A DNA stretch of 64,000 bases from the NCBI RefSeq assembly GCF_001421015.2, contig NZ_CP021170.1, positions 1 to 64,000 of the forward strand. The letters run 5' to 3'. Source of the stretch: Paenibacillus bovis. Lineage in GTDB: Bacteria > Bacillota > Bacilli > Paenibacillales > Paenibacillaceae. Each line of letters begins with the position of its first letter. The stretch's first letter is position 1. The position numbers and the translations under genes were made by a program. Under the pieces are notes generated by a model. The model did not search any database. It was not told where the DNA came from and saw nothing but the letters and a program-made list of their open reading frames with translations. Positions 7,637 to 16,821 of the stretch are shown here, piece after piece.

Positions 7637-7970
7637 ATGGAGCGATCGATAAAATATCCGCGAGCTGGATACGCACCGGTTCATAGTCTATATCATAAAC
7701 CACTAGGACTCGCGCGTGTGGATCACAACTATGTAAGATGCCGCGCAACCGCTGAATGCGTTTGTTTTTATAGTACGAAATGGTTACAGGCTGATGATCC
7801 TGCAGATGTTGATGAATAGCGTAGTTCAGTTCGTCCAGCTGATCGGTACCGAGAATCGGACGGGGAATGTCGTCTTGGGCTAAAATCCATTCCTGCAGCC
7901 GCTCCCGGTGTTCAGGTATAAATAAGGATGTCCATTTGCGGTTACCTCTATCATTGGGTAGCTTATTCAT
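7635..7970 (-). CDS. yolD: YolD-like protein, partner of the UvrX polymerase
   Basis: YolD-family proteins are small and encoded directly after Y-family polymerases of the UvrX type on Bacillus phages and plasmids. Here the start at 7970 follows GGAGG and overlaps the uvrX stop by 8 bp. The sequence fits the family: RGNRKWTSLFIPEHRERL near the N-terminus, then the YDIDYEPVRIQLADILSI end. Length 111 aa is typical. It should be co-transcribed with uvrX under SOS control. Confidence 0.8.
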   Translation of the reverse strand: MNKLPNDRGNRKWTSLFIPEHRERLQEWILAQDDIPRPILGTDQLDELNYAIHQHLQDHQPVTISYYKNKRIQRLRGILHSCDPHARVLVVYDIDYEPVRIQLADILSIAP

Positions 7971-9155
7971 AGTGTCCTCCAATTTTATGTGACTTGTTAA
8001 GGGCTATACCAGCATCGGTAAGCGAAATGGCCCGAAGAATAGCTGCAGATCCGTGCCGCTGCTGTATCGCGTCTGTTGTGCGGCTTAACCGGCGTAATTT
8101 CTCATGATATGCCGAATCAAAAAGATCCAGCTGCACTGCCGATTCTTCAACTAAATTACTTACTGAAATACTGATATGCCGAATCAGGCCATCATTGGAT
8201 GCATGAAGCAGCTGCTGCAGGACTTCCAAAAACGGTACAGACAGACAGCTTGCCGCGTATAAAGTGCGGCTTTTATGATAGCCAGGCATCGGCTCTTTGT
8301 TGCTATATCGGATCGAGAGCGAGACCGTAAAAGCAGCCAGCCGGTACCGGCGCAGCTTGGCCGTGATTTGGTCTGTCAGCTCATAGATCACGATTAGCGC
8401 ATCCAATTTATTGTAATCGCGCATAAGGGTAACACCGGTACTGAAGCCTTTACGGGCTTCAGCATAAGGATCAACAATTACCGGGCTCAGATCCACGCCC
8501 CATGCATGATAATATAGCTGCTCACCGATTACCCCGTAGCGGCTACGAAGCAAAGACAAGGGAGCTTTAGCCAGGTCGCCAAGCCGGTAAATGCCTAATC
8601 GATTCAAGTTCAGCTGCATACGGCGGCCAATTCCCCAAACGTCCTGTATCGGCAGCGGCCAGAGAACGGCCGGTATGTCTGCATAAGTAACTGCAGCCAG
8701 ACCGGTCTTTTTGGCGTAATTGTCCAGAATGACTTTAGCCAGAAATTTATTCGGGCCGATCCCGACGGCTAATAACAGCCCTAGCTCTTTGTAGACTGTT
8801 CTTTTAAGGCTCATAGCTACATCGTGTATAGACCCAAAAAGGCGTTCAGAATGTAAGGTTGTGAAAAACAATTCATCTATACTGTATGGCTGAATCGCTT
8901 CAGCTGGAACAAACCGGTGTACGATGTTAAGTATTTGCATGGAACGTTCTATGTATAATGCCATCCGTGCCGGTACAACGTAGATACGGGGATCATCCGG
9001 AATTTCATAGAGCCGGCTGCCGGTCTTGATCCCGTACCGGTCTTTAATAGCCGGACTAGCAGCCAGTACAACCGATCCGCGGCGGCTCAGGTCGCCAACT
9101 ACAGCAATCATATCTTTGAGAGGGTTTAGACCACGTTCTACAGCTTCCACGCTGG
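7963..9155 (-). CDS. uvrX: UvrX-type Y-family DNA polymerase, exon 2
   Basis: Encodes most of an error-prone translesion polymerase: SVEAVERGLNPL, VVGDLSRRGSVVLAASP, the second catalytic motif YSIDEL, GIGPNKFLAK, and a helix-hairpin-helix region VWGIGRRMQLNLNRLG. On its own the frame lacks the first catalytic Asp and the SFYA steric-gate motif, which lie in exon 1 at 11733-11799. Joining 67 nt of exon 1 to 1,193 nt here gives exactly 420 codons and recreates SFYASVEAVERGLNPL. The gene is therefore functional only after the group II intron splices. Confidence 0.88.
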
Positions 9156-11732
9156 ATAATGATAGGTAAGGGTTTGAAATCATCGCTGCCTTTTCCCCCA
9201 TTTCACACCGTGCATGCAATTTTCACCGCACACGGCGTTCCATCTTTTAGATTTACATATTTATAAGTTCCAGATTACTCATTCGGCGATACATGTTCAC
9301 CTTTTGGAGTCTGGATTTATCCAGATCCAATTCTTTAACGAGTTGTATAATTGTATGTTGTGCAGTAGCGTGTATCAGCCTATGAATATCCTTATGGATA
9401 ATTCTTAGGTTTCTAAAGCTATCGTCTCCTCCGAGATCCGTGGGCAAGTAATGATGACAGTGAACTAGATCTGCAGCCAAGAAAACACCAGATATTTCGC
9501 ATTTTCCTTTGACCATACTGTAGCGACCGATCCTGTTATCCGTATATTGCACGGTACGATTTGACAGAACTGATTTTAGCAGTTCTGCTATTTCCCATTC
9601 CACTGTTCTATTCAGTTTGGTGTATATATCTACCCTTCCTTCAACACTATATGGAGTTCTGGTTTGAGTGAAGCTGAAGTTGTTGACTGTCTTCACACCT
9701 GCCAAAGGAAAGAGGTATATAGTCGCCACCTTAAACGTCCTGAAGCTTTTTGAGTACAGATTGGAGTAGGATGGAGGTGCTTTATTGGGATACATATATC
9801 TACCTATTCTTTTCATACGATTATAGATGAACGTTCTCAGATCATAGGCAAGACGATTGAACTCTACGTTCACGTGAGTGGCATACCTAAAGTAATTGTG
9901 AAGACCTAACACAAGACTGTTGTAAAGCTGTACACGATGGGCTATAGGGTTTTTTTGAATATCTTGAATGTGTGTTTTAATTTTTGCTTTAAGAGCCGAT
10001 TTCTTAGCCTGACTCAGACCCGTGTTGGCCACATACGTGTTTCGCTTTTTGACAGCTTTGATGGTGAAGCCAAGGAAGTCGGATTTCTTTTTACGCAAGT
10101 TGACGATCCTTGATTTCTCAGATGAGATATCCAAACCTAGTCGAATTTTTAGATATTCCTTCACGGCATAGAACCACTTCTCAGCAGATTTATGGTCTCG
10201 GCAGAGGATCTTAAAGTCATCTGCATAACGCACGATATATCCTTCTTTCAAACCTGTCGTTTTGAGGGCTCTATGCTTATTGGAAGGCAGATAATTGTGC
10301 CTAGGCTTAAATAATTCCCATTGACCTGCTACCCATTGGTCTAAATCATTGAGCACAATATTAGAGAGCAAAGGGGAAAGTATCCCGCCTTGAGGAGTAC
10401 CTTTGGTAGGTACACCTTCTCCTTGTATCGGAGCTTTGAGCATCTTCTGAATGATGCTTAAAAATCTACGATCCCTGACGCCTAAGTTCCATAGCTGCTT
10501 AATTAAAGTCCTGTGATTGATATTATCGAAGAATCCTTTAATATCGATATCGACCACATAGTGCAGCTTCGACAGGTTAATTAATTTCTGTAATCTGGCA
10601 ATGGCATGGCGCGTGGATCGTAAAGGACGAAAGCCGTAGCTATGTTTAAAAAATTGAGCTTCAGCGATGGGTTCCAATATTTGCTTAAAGCATTGTTGGA
10701 TCAACCTGTCCATGATACAAGGTATTCCGAGCGGTCTTGTTTTCCCATTAGCTTTGGGGATGGTCACCCGTTTAACTAATTTGGGCTGATATCTTCTGAG
10801 TTTTTCTCTCACGAGATGAACGATTTCATCTTCTTTCAACGATTTAAGAAACTGTATAGTTTTTCCGTCAGTGCCTGGTGTTTTAGATCCTTTATTGGAT
10901 TTAATCATCCGGAAAGCTAATAAAATATTGGCTTTGGATATAACCAGGCTGTATAAGTCTTTGCGTACTATACCGTTTTTGGAAGATTCAAAAAGTTCAG
11001 TGAAACAATCTGTCATGCCGTAATAGTCCCAGTACCGAAGAGCCTGCATTGTAGCACCTCCATGAGGTGTGCCCACATTCTTACCAGATCGATGCAGTTC
11101 ATATTCTGAAAAATAAATATTGAATCCGAAAGACTCAGGACTGTTCCTCCAATCCCATTACAGGATCTTCATCAGTCATGTCCTTACTCTCACAAGGGTA
11201 AATGAATTTCGGCGGTTAAGCCTTATATCAACCACTTAGGTTAGCAGACCCGTATAGCAGCGTCCCTTGCTTTCCTTGTTCCTATCACTTTAGCTATCCT
11301 TTTCACCCTTAGGTGTCTCCTCTGAGCCTGTGGGAGTATACCGCCGTTGTCCGGTATAACGTCGTTCCTATCTACGATTCGTACTAAACGTCACCCACAC
11401 CAGCAGAGCTGGTACATAAGTTTCCTCATGCTATGCCTTCTAGACCCGTACATTCGGAGATTCGTCAGATCGTTAAGATCATTCTCACCATAGGTGATTT
11501 TTCAGCCGTCCGGCATATCATGAGGCATATCTAGAATATAGACTTAGCCCAACTTCTGCCGACTTCACCTAGCTTCACACCCTGTTTACTGCTTCACAGC
11601 GCATGTAGGAGTATTAACGGAACTGTTTCAGAGAAACATGGCTCTCATCATTCCAGTTCTCAAGTGATAAGTTAGACTCAAGATAGAGTCCCCTCATTTC
11701 CTGCTAGGCAGTTGTAGAGGAACAAGTCGCAC
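9156..11732 (-). mobile_element. Group II intron inserted in uvrX (2,577 bp)
   Basis: The intron begins GTGCGAC, matching the GUGYG 5' consensus, and ends ...CATTAT before exon 2. A domain V-like hairpin (GCCGTG...GAAA...CACGGT) lies at about 9203-9240, and domain VI follows. About 650 nt of structured RNA (domains I-IV) precede the encoded reverse transcriptase. The insertion splits the Ala codon of SFYASVE in uvrX, and excision restores the frame exactly. Boundaries were set by the consensus ends and by frame restoration. Confidence 0.88.
9253..11049 (-). CDS. ltrA: Group II intron reverse transcriptase/maturase with HNH domain
   Basis: Intron-encoded protein of 598 aa, starting at ATG 11049 behind GGAGGTG. 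Order: N-terminal RT-0 region, RT core with the catalytic YADD at about residue 274 (GYIVRYADDFKILCR), maturase/thumb region, then an HNH-type endonuclease near residues 530-575 (C...VHCHHYLP...N...HKDIH). All key motifs are present, so mobility and splicing help are plausible. The stop lies just before domain V, typical of an ORF looping out of domain IV. Confidence 0.92.
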   Translation of the reverse strand: MQALRYWDYYGMTDCFTELFESSKNGIVRKDLYSLVISKANILLAFRMIKSNKGSKTPGTDGKTIQFLKSLKEDEIVHLVREKLRRYQPKLVKRVTIPKANGKTRPLGIPCIMDRLIQQCFKQILEPIAEAQFFKHSYGFRPLRSTRHAIARLQKLINLSKLHYVVDIDIKGFFDNINHRTLIKQLWNLGVRDRRFLSIIQKMLKAPIQGEGVPTKGTPQGGILSPLLSNIVLNDLDQWVAGQWELFKPRHNYLPSNKHRALKTTGLKEGYIVRYADDFKILCRDHKSAEKWFYAVKEYLKIRLGLDISSEKSRIVNLRKKKSDFLGFTIKAVKKRNTYVANTGLSQAKKSALKAKIKTHIQDIQKNPIAHRVQLYNSLVLGLHNYFRYATHVNVEFNRLAYDLRTFIYNRMKRIGRYMYPNKAPPSYSNLYSKSFRTFKVATIYLFPLAGVKTVNNFSFTQTRTPYSVEGRVDIYTKLNRTVEWEIAELLKSVLSNRTVQYTDNRIGRYSMVKGKCEISGVFLAADLVHCHHYLPTDLGGDDSFRNLRIIHKDIHRLIHATAQHTIIQLVKELDLDKSRLQKVNMYRRMSNLELINM

Positions 11733-11799
11733 CATAGAAGGATTTTGCATCGGCGCAGATCACTTTATTGTCGGGCAACTTGGAGTAATCAATCCGCAT
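11733..11799 (-). CDS. uvrX: UvrX exon 1
   Basis: Starts at ATG 11799 behind AGGATAGGTGG and reads MRIDYSKLPDNKVICADAK then SFY, plus the first base of an Ala codon. It holds the first catalytic Asp (CADAKSFY) and the aromatic steric-gate region of Y-family polymerases. The exon ends ...CTATG directly before the intron's GTGCG. Confidence 0.85.
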
Positions 11800-11820
11800 A
11801 GATACCACCTATCCTTTAAG

Positions 11821-11834
11821 GGAACATTTGTTCC
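11821..11834 (-). promoter_or_regulatory. LexA (SOS) box upstream of uvrX
   Basis: GGAACAAATGTTCC on the minus strand contains GAAC-N4-GTTC, the core of the Gram-positive LexA/DinR box. It lies 22 bp before the uvrX start and next to a TAATAT -10-like hexamer. This predicts DNA-damage induction of uvrX-yolD and of the intron transcript. Confidence 0.75.
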
Positions 11835-12010
11835 TATATTAGCACAGAAATAAGGAATTGACCTAGACATTTTTAACCAACTCACCGTAAACTAAGGGTG
11901 TTCCGGAAGGCATCCTATAACGGGTGATCATCTGGGCACATGGGTGAGTTTGCATGGCTTCTACTGCTTACCCGAGCTGCCGCCGATCTAAGAAAAAAGG
12001 AGGAGAGACG

Positions 12011-12364
12011 GTGCGTGTAGGTTTTGTGGAACGTCAACTACATATCAAGAAAAAGTACGAACCATACAGTGCGTCTCAACTGCAGCTGATTCGCGATCAA
12101 CTACAAACGCGTATTGCAGCAATCCAGGCTATCCTGCTGATTGGACCGATAGCTATTCTGCTGATAGGCTATGCCATAATGATGTATGATTTCCCCGGCA
12201 TGATCATGGAACTAAGCGCTCCTGGCGAACCCTGGTTCTTTCATGTAATCCTCTATTTCGTGCTGCCCATAGGGCTGCTCGGTCTGGTATGTCGATGGAT
12301 CTGGAAGAAACAATGTCAGTACATCTATGAAAAAGTGGTTATCTCTCATATGATCAACGAATGA
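12011..12364 (+). CDS. Small membrane protein with two segments, 117 aa
   Basis: GTG 12011 sits behind a strong AAAGGAGGAGA; the frame extends to 11954 without a better site. Residues about 37-60 and 82-105 are hydrophobic, with basic flanks. No family recognised. It ends in a terminator. Confidence 0.7.
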   Translation: MRVGFVERQLHIKKKYEPYSASQLQLIRDQLQTRIAAIQAILLIGPIAILLIGYAIMMYDFPGMIMELSAPGEPWFFHVILYFVLPIGLLGLVCRWIWKKQCQYIYEKVVISHMINE

Positions 12365-12390
12365 ATCCTGGATACCCGGGATTTTTTTTA
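12364..12390 (+). terminator. Rho-independent terminator
   Basis: AATCCTGG and CCGGGATT pair around ATAC and are followed by a run of T. It immediately follows the stop at 12364. Confidence 0.7.
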
Positions 12391-12462
12391 TAAGGAGAAG
12401 AAAAAAGGCGAATCCGATAAAACTAAAAAATCAGGCAAAAAATCGTTCAAAAAGCTCGTTTT

Positions 12463-12512
12463 TTGCTTATTCAGCTTGGACTTCAAAACCCCAAATTACA
12501 CGGAATACATTT
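12463..12512. repeat. Short dispersed repeat, copy 1
   Basis: A stem (GCAAAAAA...TTTTTTGC) leads into 'GCTTATTCAGCTTGGA' and 'AAAACCCCAAATTAC'. A close match lies at 22748-22797 (GCTTCTTCAGCTTGGA, AAAACCCTAAATAAC). The role is unknown. The stretch 12391-12740 holds no gene I can support. Confidence 0.4.
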
Positions 12513-12621
12513 ATAAGCCATAAAGTACGTAATGTAGTGTGGAATGAACCGGCTTTCAATGGCTGCCGCTCTTCTTGTTCTGGCGCAGTCCATGGATCAT
12601 CTGTTTCTATGCTACGGGTAC

Positions 12622-12654
12622 AAAAAAGACCGATCTCTGATGTGGAGAACGGTC
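12622..12654 (-). terminator. Minus-strand terminator
   Basis: On the minus strand GACCGTTCT pairs with AGATCGGTC (one mismatch) and is followed by TTTTTT. It stops transcription from the 12776-16764 minus-strand group. Confidence 0.6.
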
Positions 12655-12743
12655 GATAGCAGCGGTTTGGTTTTCCTACACAAGCATGCGCAGGGAAGCC
12701 AGGCTTATTCCGGTTTTGCCCGGGAGTTCGATAGATAAAGGAA

Positions 12744-12777
12744 AACACCACTTGCCCGGCAATAGGGAAGTGGTGTT
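12744..12777. terminator. Hairpin at the end of the minus-strand group
   Basis: AACACCACTT pairs with AAGTGGTGTT. It overlaps the stop codon of the broken gene at 12776 and is followed on the minus strand by TTTTCC. Confidence 0.6.
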
Positions 12778-13684
12778 ATTGTGCGGGCTGCAGCTGCACG
12801 TTGCACAGCGGGAATCGCCCAGAGTCTGTATAAACATATTTGCGTCCGACCTGCAGCACGCGGCTGCTGCGTCCCTTGTTATAAATCCGATCATTGTAAT
12901 AAAGCTGTCCAGGCTGGCGCTCATACACAGGCTGGACGGCTGGGAGAAGGTTGCCTTCAGCAACATATTTCCGGATCACGGCAGCCAGGCGGCGGAAAGA
13001 GGGATCGGTTTCGAAAAGGGCGCGCTGCCGGGCTGCGGTGACCGTCTCTGCCCGGGCTTCTTCCTGAAATTTCAGTTCCCGGATCGCATCGTCCAGCTGT
13101 TGGCGAAAAGAGTGAGTCAGACCGCCAAACCGGCTGTCGGATTCGGCAAAGGTGCTGCCATTGATCTGATAGAGACATTAGCGGACTTTTTCCTGCTCTT
13201 TGCCGGATAGGTACCGGTCAAAGGCTGTCTGCTTTTGTGCACGGTAAGACGGCGGGAAAGACTGCTGCTGGCGGTACCGGTCCAGTGCGGTCTGCAGTAG
13301 CAGATCCAGCCGCCACTGCGCTGCCTCAGGGTCGCTGAGAGCTGCCTGGCGATCTTCTTCCTGAAAAGCGCTGCGCATGGCATCCAGCTGATCAAATAAC
13401 GCCTGCAGAGTAGCGGCTGCCGGTGTGTATCCGGCTTCCTGCTGAATGGATTTTTTAAACTGATTGATTGTGGTGTATGACCAGGCATAAACAAGGCACT
13501 GGGTAGCAAAAGGATGGCTTTGTGCCCGTTTCAGTCCAGCTGCAGGGGTAAACCATAGCCAGACAATGAACTGATTGACCTTTTCCCGGCGAATACCGGT
13601 AATGTGCCAAAGACCCTTGCTGTCTGTGATTTCGTCATTTTGGATCTGCTGCCATATGCTATCAGAGTAATTGGTGAGTGACAT
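12776..13684 (-). pseudogene. Hypothetical helical protein interrupted by an in-frame TAA
   Basis: ATG 13684 follows GAGGTGATCTA. The frame runs 168 codons to TAA (13178-13180, after KEQEKVR) and then continues in the same frame for 133 codons with clearly protein-like sequence (GSTFAESDSRFGGLTHSF, LDDAIRELKFQEEARAET, YVYTDSGRFPLCNVQL). No ATG and no ribosome binding site follows the stop, so the downstream part is unlikely to be an independent gene. It is a nonsense-mutated gene or a readthrough product. No family recognised. Confidence 0.65.
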
Positions 13685-13770
13685 TAGATCACCTCGCTGC
13701 AAGGATATAGTCTTTGTATTGCAGATGTGGCGAGTTATAAGTTCATATTTTGGCTTTTAAGAGATAATAT

Positions 13771-14292
13771 TTATTGGTACAAGGCAAACCAATCATAAAC
13801 GTAATGTCCCATAAATAAAGGAGCTAAGTTTATAGTGTTTTTAAAACACGCTTCATATTCAAGCTTTTTTTCGGCAAGTTTATCAGCGATCTCTTTTGGA
13901 GTGAACTTATCTATCTTCACTACTTGACCAGTTTCATTATCAATCCATTTCATATCAATTAGTTCGTTTAATTGCTGACTTATTAGAGAACTATAGGAGA
14001 AGGCATTATCAGATTTGTCTGCATCAAGGGAAAATTTAGAAGATCCGACACGCTCAATAATACCGTCATTAGCAAGTTCTTCAAGAGCTTTTTCACAGTT
14101 TGTATTTAGCATGTGAATAGGTATAGCTTGGTGGTGTTTAGACCAGAAATCCACCACATATTGAAATGGACCTTCCATCAAATCTCTGACACTATACGAT
14201 ATTTCTTTTTTTTCATGATATAAAATATAGATCCAATTTTGAAGAGCCATAAATTTGAACTGAGCGATGATAAGTTTCTGCCTTTGGTTCAT
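13771..14292 (-). CDS. Hypothetical protein, 173 aa
   Basis: ATG 14292 follows GAGGAGGA. The sequence is AT-richer and more Lys/Asn-rich than its neighbours. Its middle (residues 60-90, CEKALEELANDGIIERVGSS) resembles a winged-helix turn. It lies 18 bp downstream of the methyltransferase, so it is probably in its operon. No confident family. Confidence 0.65.
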   Translation of the reverse strand: MNQRQKLIIAQFKFMALQNWIYILYHEKKEISYSVRDLMEGPFQYVVDFWSKHHQAIPIHMLNTNCEKALEELANDGIIERVGSSKFSLDADKSDNAFSYSSLISQQLNELIDMKWIDNETGQVVKIDKFTPKEIADKLAEKKLEYEACFKNTINLAPLFMGHYVYDWFALYQ

Positions 14293-14309
14293 AGTAATTC
14301 CTCCTCGAA

Positions 14310-15356
14310 TTATATGCTGAATGATCGATTCAGCTCAATTTCTGTAGCATGATAATAGAGTTCCCTGATAAACGGATGATCGTCATACGTGATTACAATA
14401 TCGGCTCCCGGCATCTGCTCATAGAAGGTTTGAAGTAGCCCGCTGACGTCCCTATGATCCTGCTCTGTATAAAAGTGCCGGTACAGCGCAGATCCTTTTT
14501 CATAATACGGTGGATCTAAAAATAAGGTGCTGTTGGGATGCCATGCCTGTTCTTCAATGAACGGAAGTGCATTTTGATGAGAAAGTGTCATTCTATGACT
14601 CATCGCATGGATTTGAACAATGCGCTGACAGAGATCATCCGGATTGTATCGCGCCAGCAGCTGCTTTTGAGAGCCGCAGCGCCCGCCCAGGGGGTTTGCG
14701 CTATAGATTCCCGAATACGCCAGCCGATTAACGATTAAAGCGGCCCACGCTGCATCGAGCAGATCTGCACCAGCATAGTCGGCTTTGATAAGATCACGGT
14801 ACCTGAAAAAATCCTCATGCGACGGCAGCTGCGTACGTATACGCTGAATCAAATCGTCCGGATGTTCTTTGATCAAATAAAAGAGGGAGAAGATCCCAAA
14901 ATCAATATCGTTCATGATGAGCTGTTTGATTAGTCCAGCTTGCAGCATAGCCAGTTCGACGCTGGCACCACCTATGTACACACTAACAAGTGTATCCAGC
15001 TGCTGCGGTCGCATAGCGGCTGTCAGATGCTGCGCAATTTTGCTTTTACCGCCCGGGTACCGGAAAGGGGAGAGACGTTTGTTTAATTTGAAAGCGGCTT
15101 GCCGGTCGTACGGATCATTTACCGGTGTTTTGCTTTCTAAAAAGAGTAAAAATTGCGGACGTTTATTGGGCTCAAAATACGTAAAGTATTCCACTCCATC
15201 TGATCCGCACGCATCACACCAAAACCCTTCATCCGTCTGATCCACTTCATCGGCACTGTACTCAGTATCGCAATATTCGCAGATCAATACTCCGCGATCC
15301 AGCAGTAGCTCATTTCCTTCCAACAAGAAGTCCATTTGCTTCATAAGGGTGCTCAT
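14310..15356 (-). CDS. Zinc-ribbon/Dam-like adenine-N6 DNA methyltransferase fusion
   Basis: Residues about 26-52 form a zinc ribbon (CEYCD...CDACG). The methyltransferase follows: SPFRYPGGKSKI (SAM-binding motif of the D12/Dam class, about residue 95) and LFLDPPYYEKG (catalytic motif IV, about residue 280). D12 enzymes methylate adenine, often GATC-like sites. No restriction endonuclease is adjacent, so it acts as an orphan that could mark or protect the element. The start overlaps the upstream stop (ATGA). The ribbon fusion is unusual for Dam. Confidence 0.85.
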   Translation of the reverse strand: MSTLMKQMDFLLEGNELLLDRGVLICEYCDTEYSADEVDQTDEGFWCDACGSDGVEYFTYFEPNKRPQFLLFLESKTPVNDPYDRQAAFKLNKRLSPFRYPGGKSKIAQHLTAAMRPQQLDTLVSVYIGGASVELAMLQAGLIKQLIMNDIDFGIFSLFYLIKEHPDDLIQRIRTQLPSHEDFFRYRDLIKADYAGADLLDAAWAALIVNRLAYSGIYSANPLGGRCGSQKQLLARYNPDDLCQRIVQIHAMSHRMTLSHQNALPFIEEQAWHPNSTLFLDPPYYEKGSALYRHFYTEQDHRDVSGLLQTFYEQMPGADIVITYDDHPFIRELYYHATEIELNRSFSI

Positions 15357-16012
15357 AACCGTGTGCCTTTTTCCCGTTCATACATGGCCAGCTGAGATTT
15401 AGTTAACCAGTCCTTAATACCTTCAATTTGGATGGGTTTTAATTGAAGCAGCTTGGCTTTGTTATTTCCGCGCAAATCGATTTTGAAATGACTGGCAGCA
15501 TAGACGATGTTAAATTGATTCATTCGCCATGCCAACAAGGCGCCCTGACTCGGTGTGAATTTCCCGTTCTTCTCGTAATACCTCATGAAAGAAGAAATAT
15601 CGACCGGATTTTCCTGCTTGGCATTTTCTTCTGCCTCTTTCAGAATCATTAAGGAACGCAGAACTGAATTATATTTGCCTTGCTCAATCATTTGATTTTT
15701 GGTTTTGGTTGTCAGCTTCTGAGCTTCTTCTTTGGACAAATATCGTCCGGTCTGCTGGGGATCAGCGACACTGATATTGAACCGGTCAATACATTCCGAT
15801 CCGATCCAAAGTTCATGGCTTGTATACTGATTTTCGATCAAAAACTTATAGCGAAGTCCCTGCTTCTGGCATAGCTGACAGACCTCCGTCGGCTTTTCAT
15901 GATCTTCAACTTTTCCTTCAAAAGACCACTCCTGTAAAGCGATTTTAATATTATTTCGTTCTTTGCTGAGTGGGAGGATGGAGGCAGCTACTCGTTGTAA
16001 ATAAGCGTTCAT
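15353..16012 (-). CDS. Hypothetical protein with a cysteine knuckle, 219 aa
   Basis: ATG 16012 follows AAAGAGGG. An N-terminal region with 'CQLCQKQGLRYKF' and 'WIGSECIDRF' suggests a four-cysteine zinc finger, followed by a charged helical region and a basic C-terminus. It overlaps the methyltransferase start by 4 bp. The product is unknown; zinc-binding and a link to DNA are inferences. Confidence 0.7.
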   Translation of the reverse strand: MNAYLQRVAASILPLSKERNNIKIALQEWSFEGKVEDHEKPTEVCQLCQKQGLRYKFLIENQYTSHELWIGSECIDRFNISVADPQQTGRYLSKEEAQKLTTKTKNQMIEQGKYNSVLRSLMILKEAEENAKQENPVDISSFMRYYEKNGKFTPSQGALLAWRMNQFNIVYAASHFKIDLRGNNKAKLLQLKPIQIEGIKDWLTKSQLAMYEREKGTRL

Positions 16013-16068
16013 ATCGATCCCTCTTTATCAAAGTATGGTTTGTATACAGCTACAGTGAATCCTATGAC

Positions 16069-16764
16069 TTACTTGGTTTTCGTTTCAATAAGTGCTTCTA
16101 CACTGACTTGTAATACTTCTGAAATATGAACTAATAACTCAATAGATACATGGGTGTTTACACCATGATAAATAGCAGATAATTCTTCTAAAGAGACGGT
16201 TACCCCTTTGGTTTTCAATAGTTCCTGAAGCTGATCCAGCTTTATATTTAATGAATCCATGACTTCGTTGAGTTTCAACAATTTCCGGCTTACTTTCATC
16301 CATACGCCGGGTGTTTTTCCTATGGCTACCGATAGGGGCGCGATCAGATCGACCGGTAAACGCGTCGATTCATTGTTATTAATGTCACTGAGCGTATTGG
16401 GGCGAAAATCTACCTGATGCTGATCCAGCCATTTAACAAGGTCTGCTTGCTGCCAACCTTTCCTTTGCAGTTCCTCTTTCAGCGTCAGTGTAATTTGTGG
16501 TTCTATAGGTGCCGACGAGAGGGGGAGCGATTCCAAAGGAACAGGGGAATCGATTACTTTGATCCAGTCATCCGGGGTGACCTGTAATACACTGCAAATG
16601 ACTTCTGCCGTTTCAAGTGGAAGCCGTTTAATCGTATTATCACGAATAGCGACCAGTGTAGGGAAATTCACTTTTTTGTTCATTTTTGCTGCTGCTTTTC
16701 GGATATCGCCAATATCTATTTTCTTGGCATCCATAAGTTGATCGAGTGTAAATAATGTCTTCAT
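16069..16764 (-). CDS. Regulator with three tandem Cro/CI-type HTH units
   Basis: Starts at 16764 behind GGAGGG. Three related segments are visible: residues about 5-70 (ending VTPDDWIKV), 93-158 (ending KTPGVWMKV) and 165-228 (ending VSVEALIE). Each has the five-helix XRE layout with a [L/I]..[L/I]...L.V/IG.TP.....V end. Most XRE regulators have one such unit. It is divergent from the ArdC-like gene, and direct operator repeats lie between them, so it probably represses that promoter, the one at 18178 and its own. Confidence 0.8.
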   Translation of the reverse strand: MKTLFTLDQLMDAKKIDIGDIRKAAAKMNKKVNFPTLVAIRDNTIKRLPLETAEVICSVLQVTPDDWIKVIDSPVPLESLPLSSAPIEPQITLTLKEELQRKGWQQADLVKWLDQHQVDFRPNTLSDINNNESTRLPVDLIAPLSVAIGKTPGVWMKVSRKLLKLNEVMDSLNIKLDQLQELLKTKGVTVSLEELSAIYHGVNTHVSIELLVHISEVLQVSVEALIETKTK

Positions 16765-16790
16765 AACACCCTCCTTTGCTTCAGCATAAC

Positions 16791-16805
16791 ATAAAACAAA
16801 ACGTT
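16791..16805 (-). promoter_or_regulatory. Inverted, degenerate copy of the 31-bp-spaced operator
   Basis: ATAAAACAAAACGTTA resembles the reverse complement of TAACGTTTATTTTAA. It lies just upstream of the triple-HTH gene and 31 bp from the next operator, suggesting autoregulation. Confidence 0.45.
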
Positions 16806-16821
16806 AATAAACCCCTTTTTG

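Noticed and set aside
12467-12751. Overlapping frames on both strands (94 and 64 codons)
   Set aside because: They cross a minus-strand terminator and the dispersed repeat, have no ribosome binding site and show no family resemblance.
12957-13178. 73-codon minus-strand frame starting right at the in-frame TAA
   Set aside because: Its codon use is poor and its translation is not protein-like; the frame continuing directly from the upstream gene is far better.
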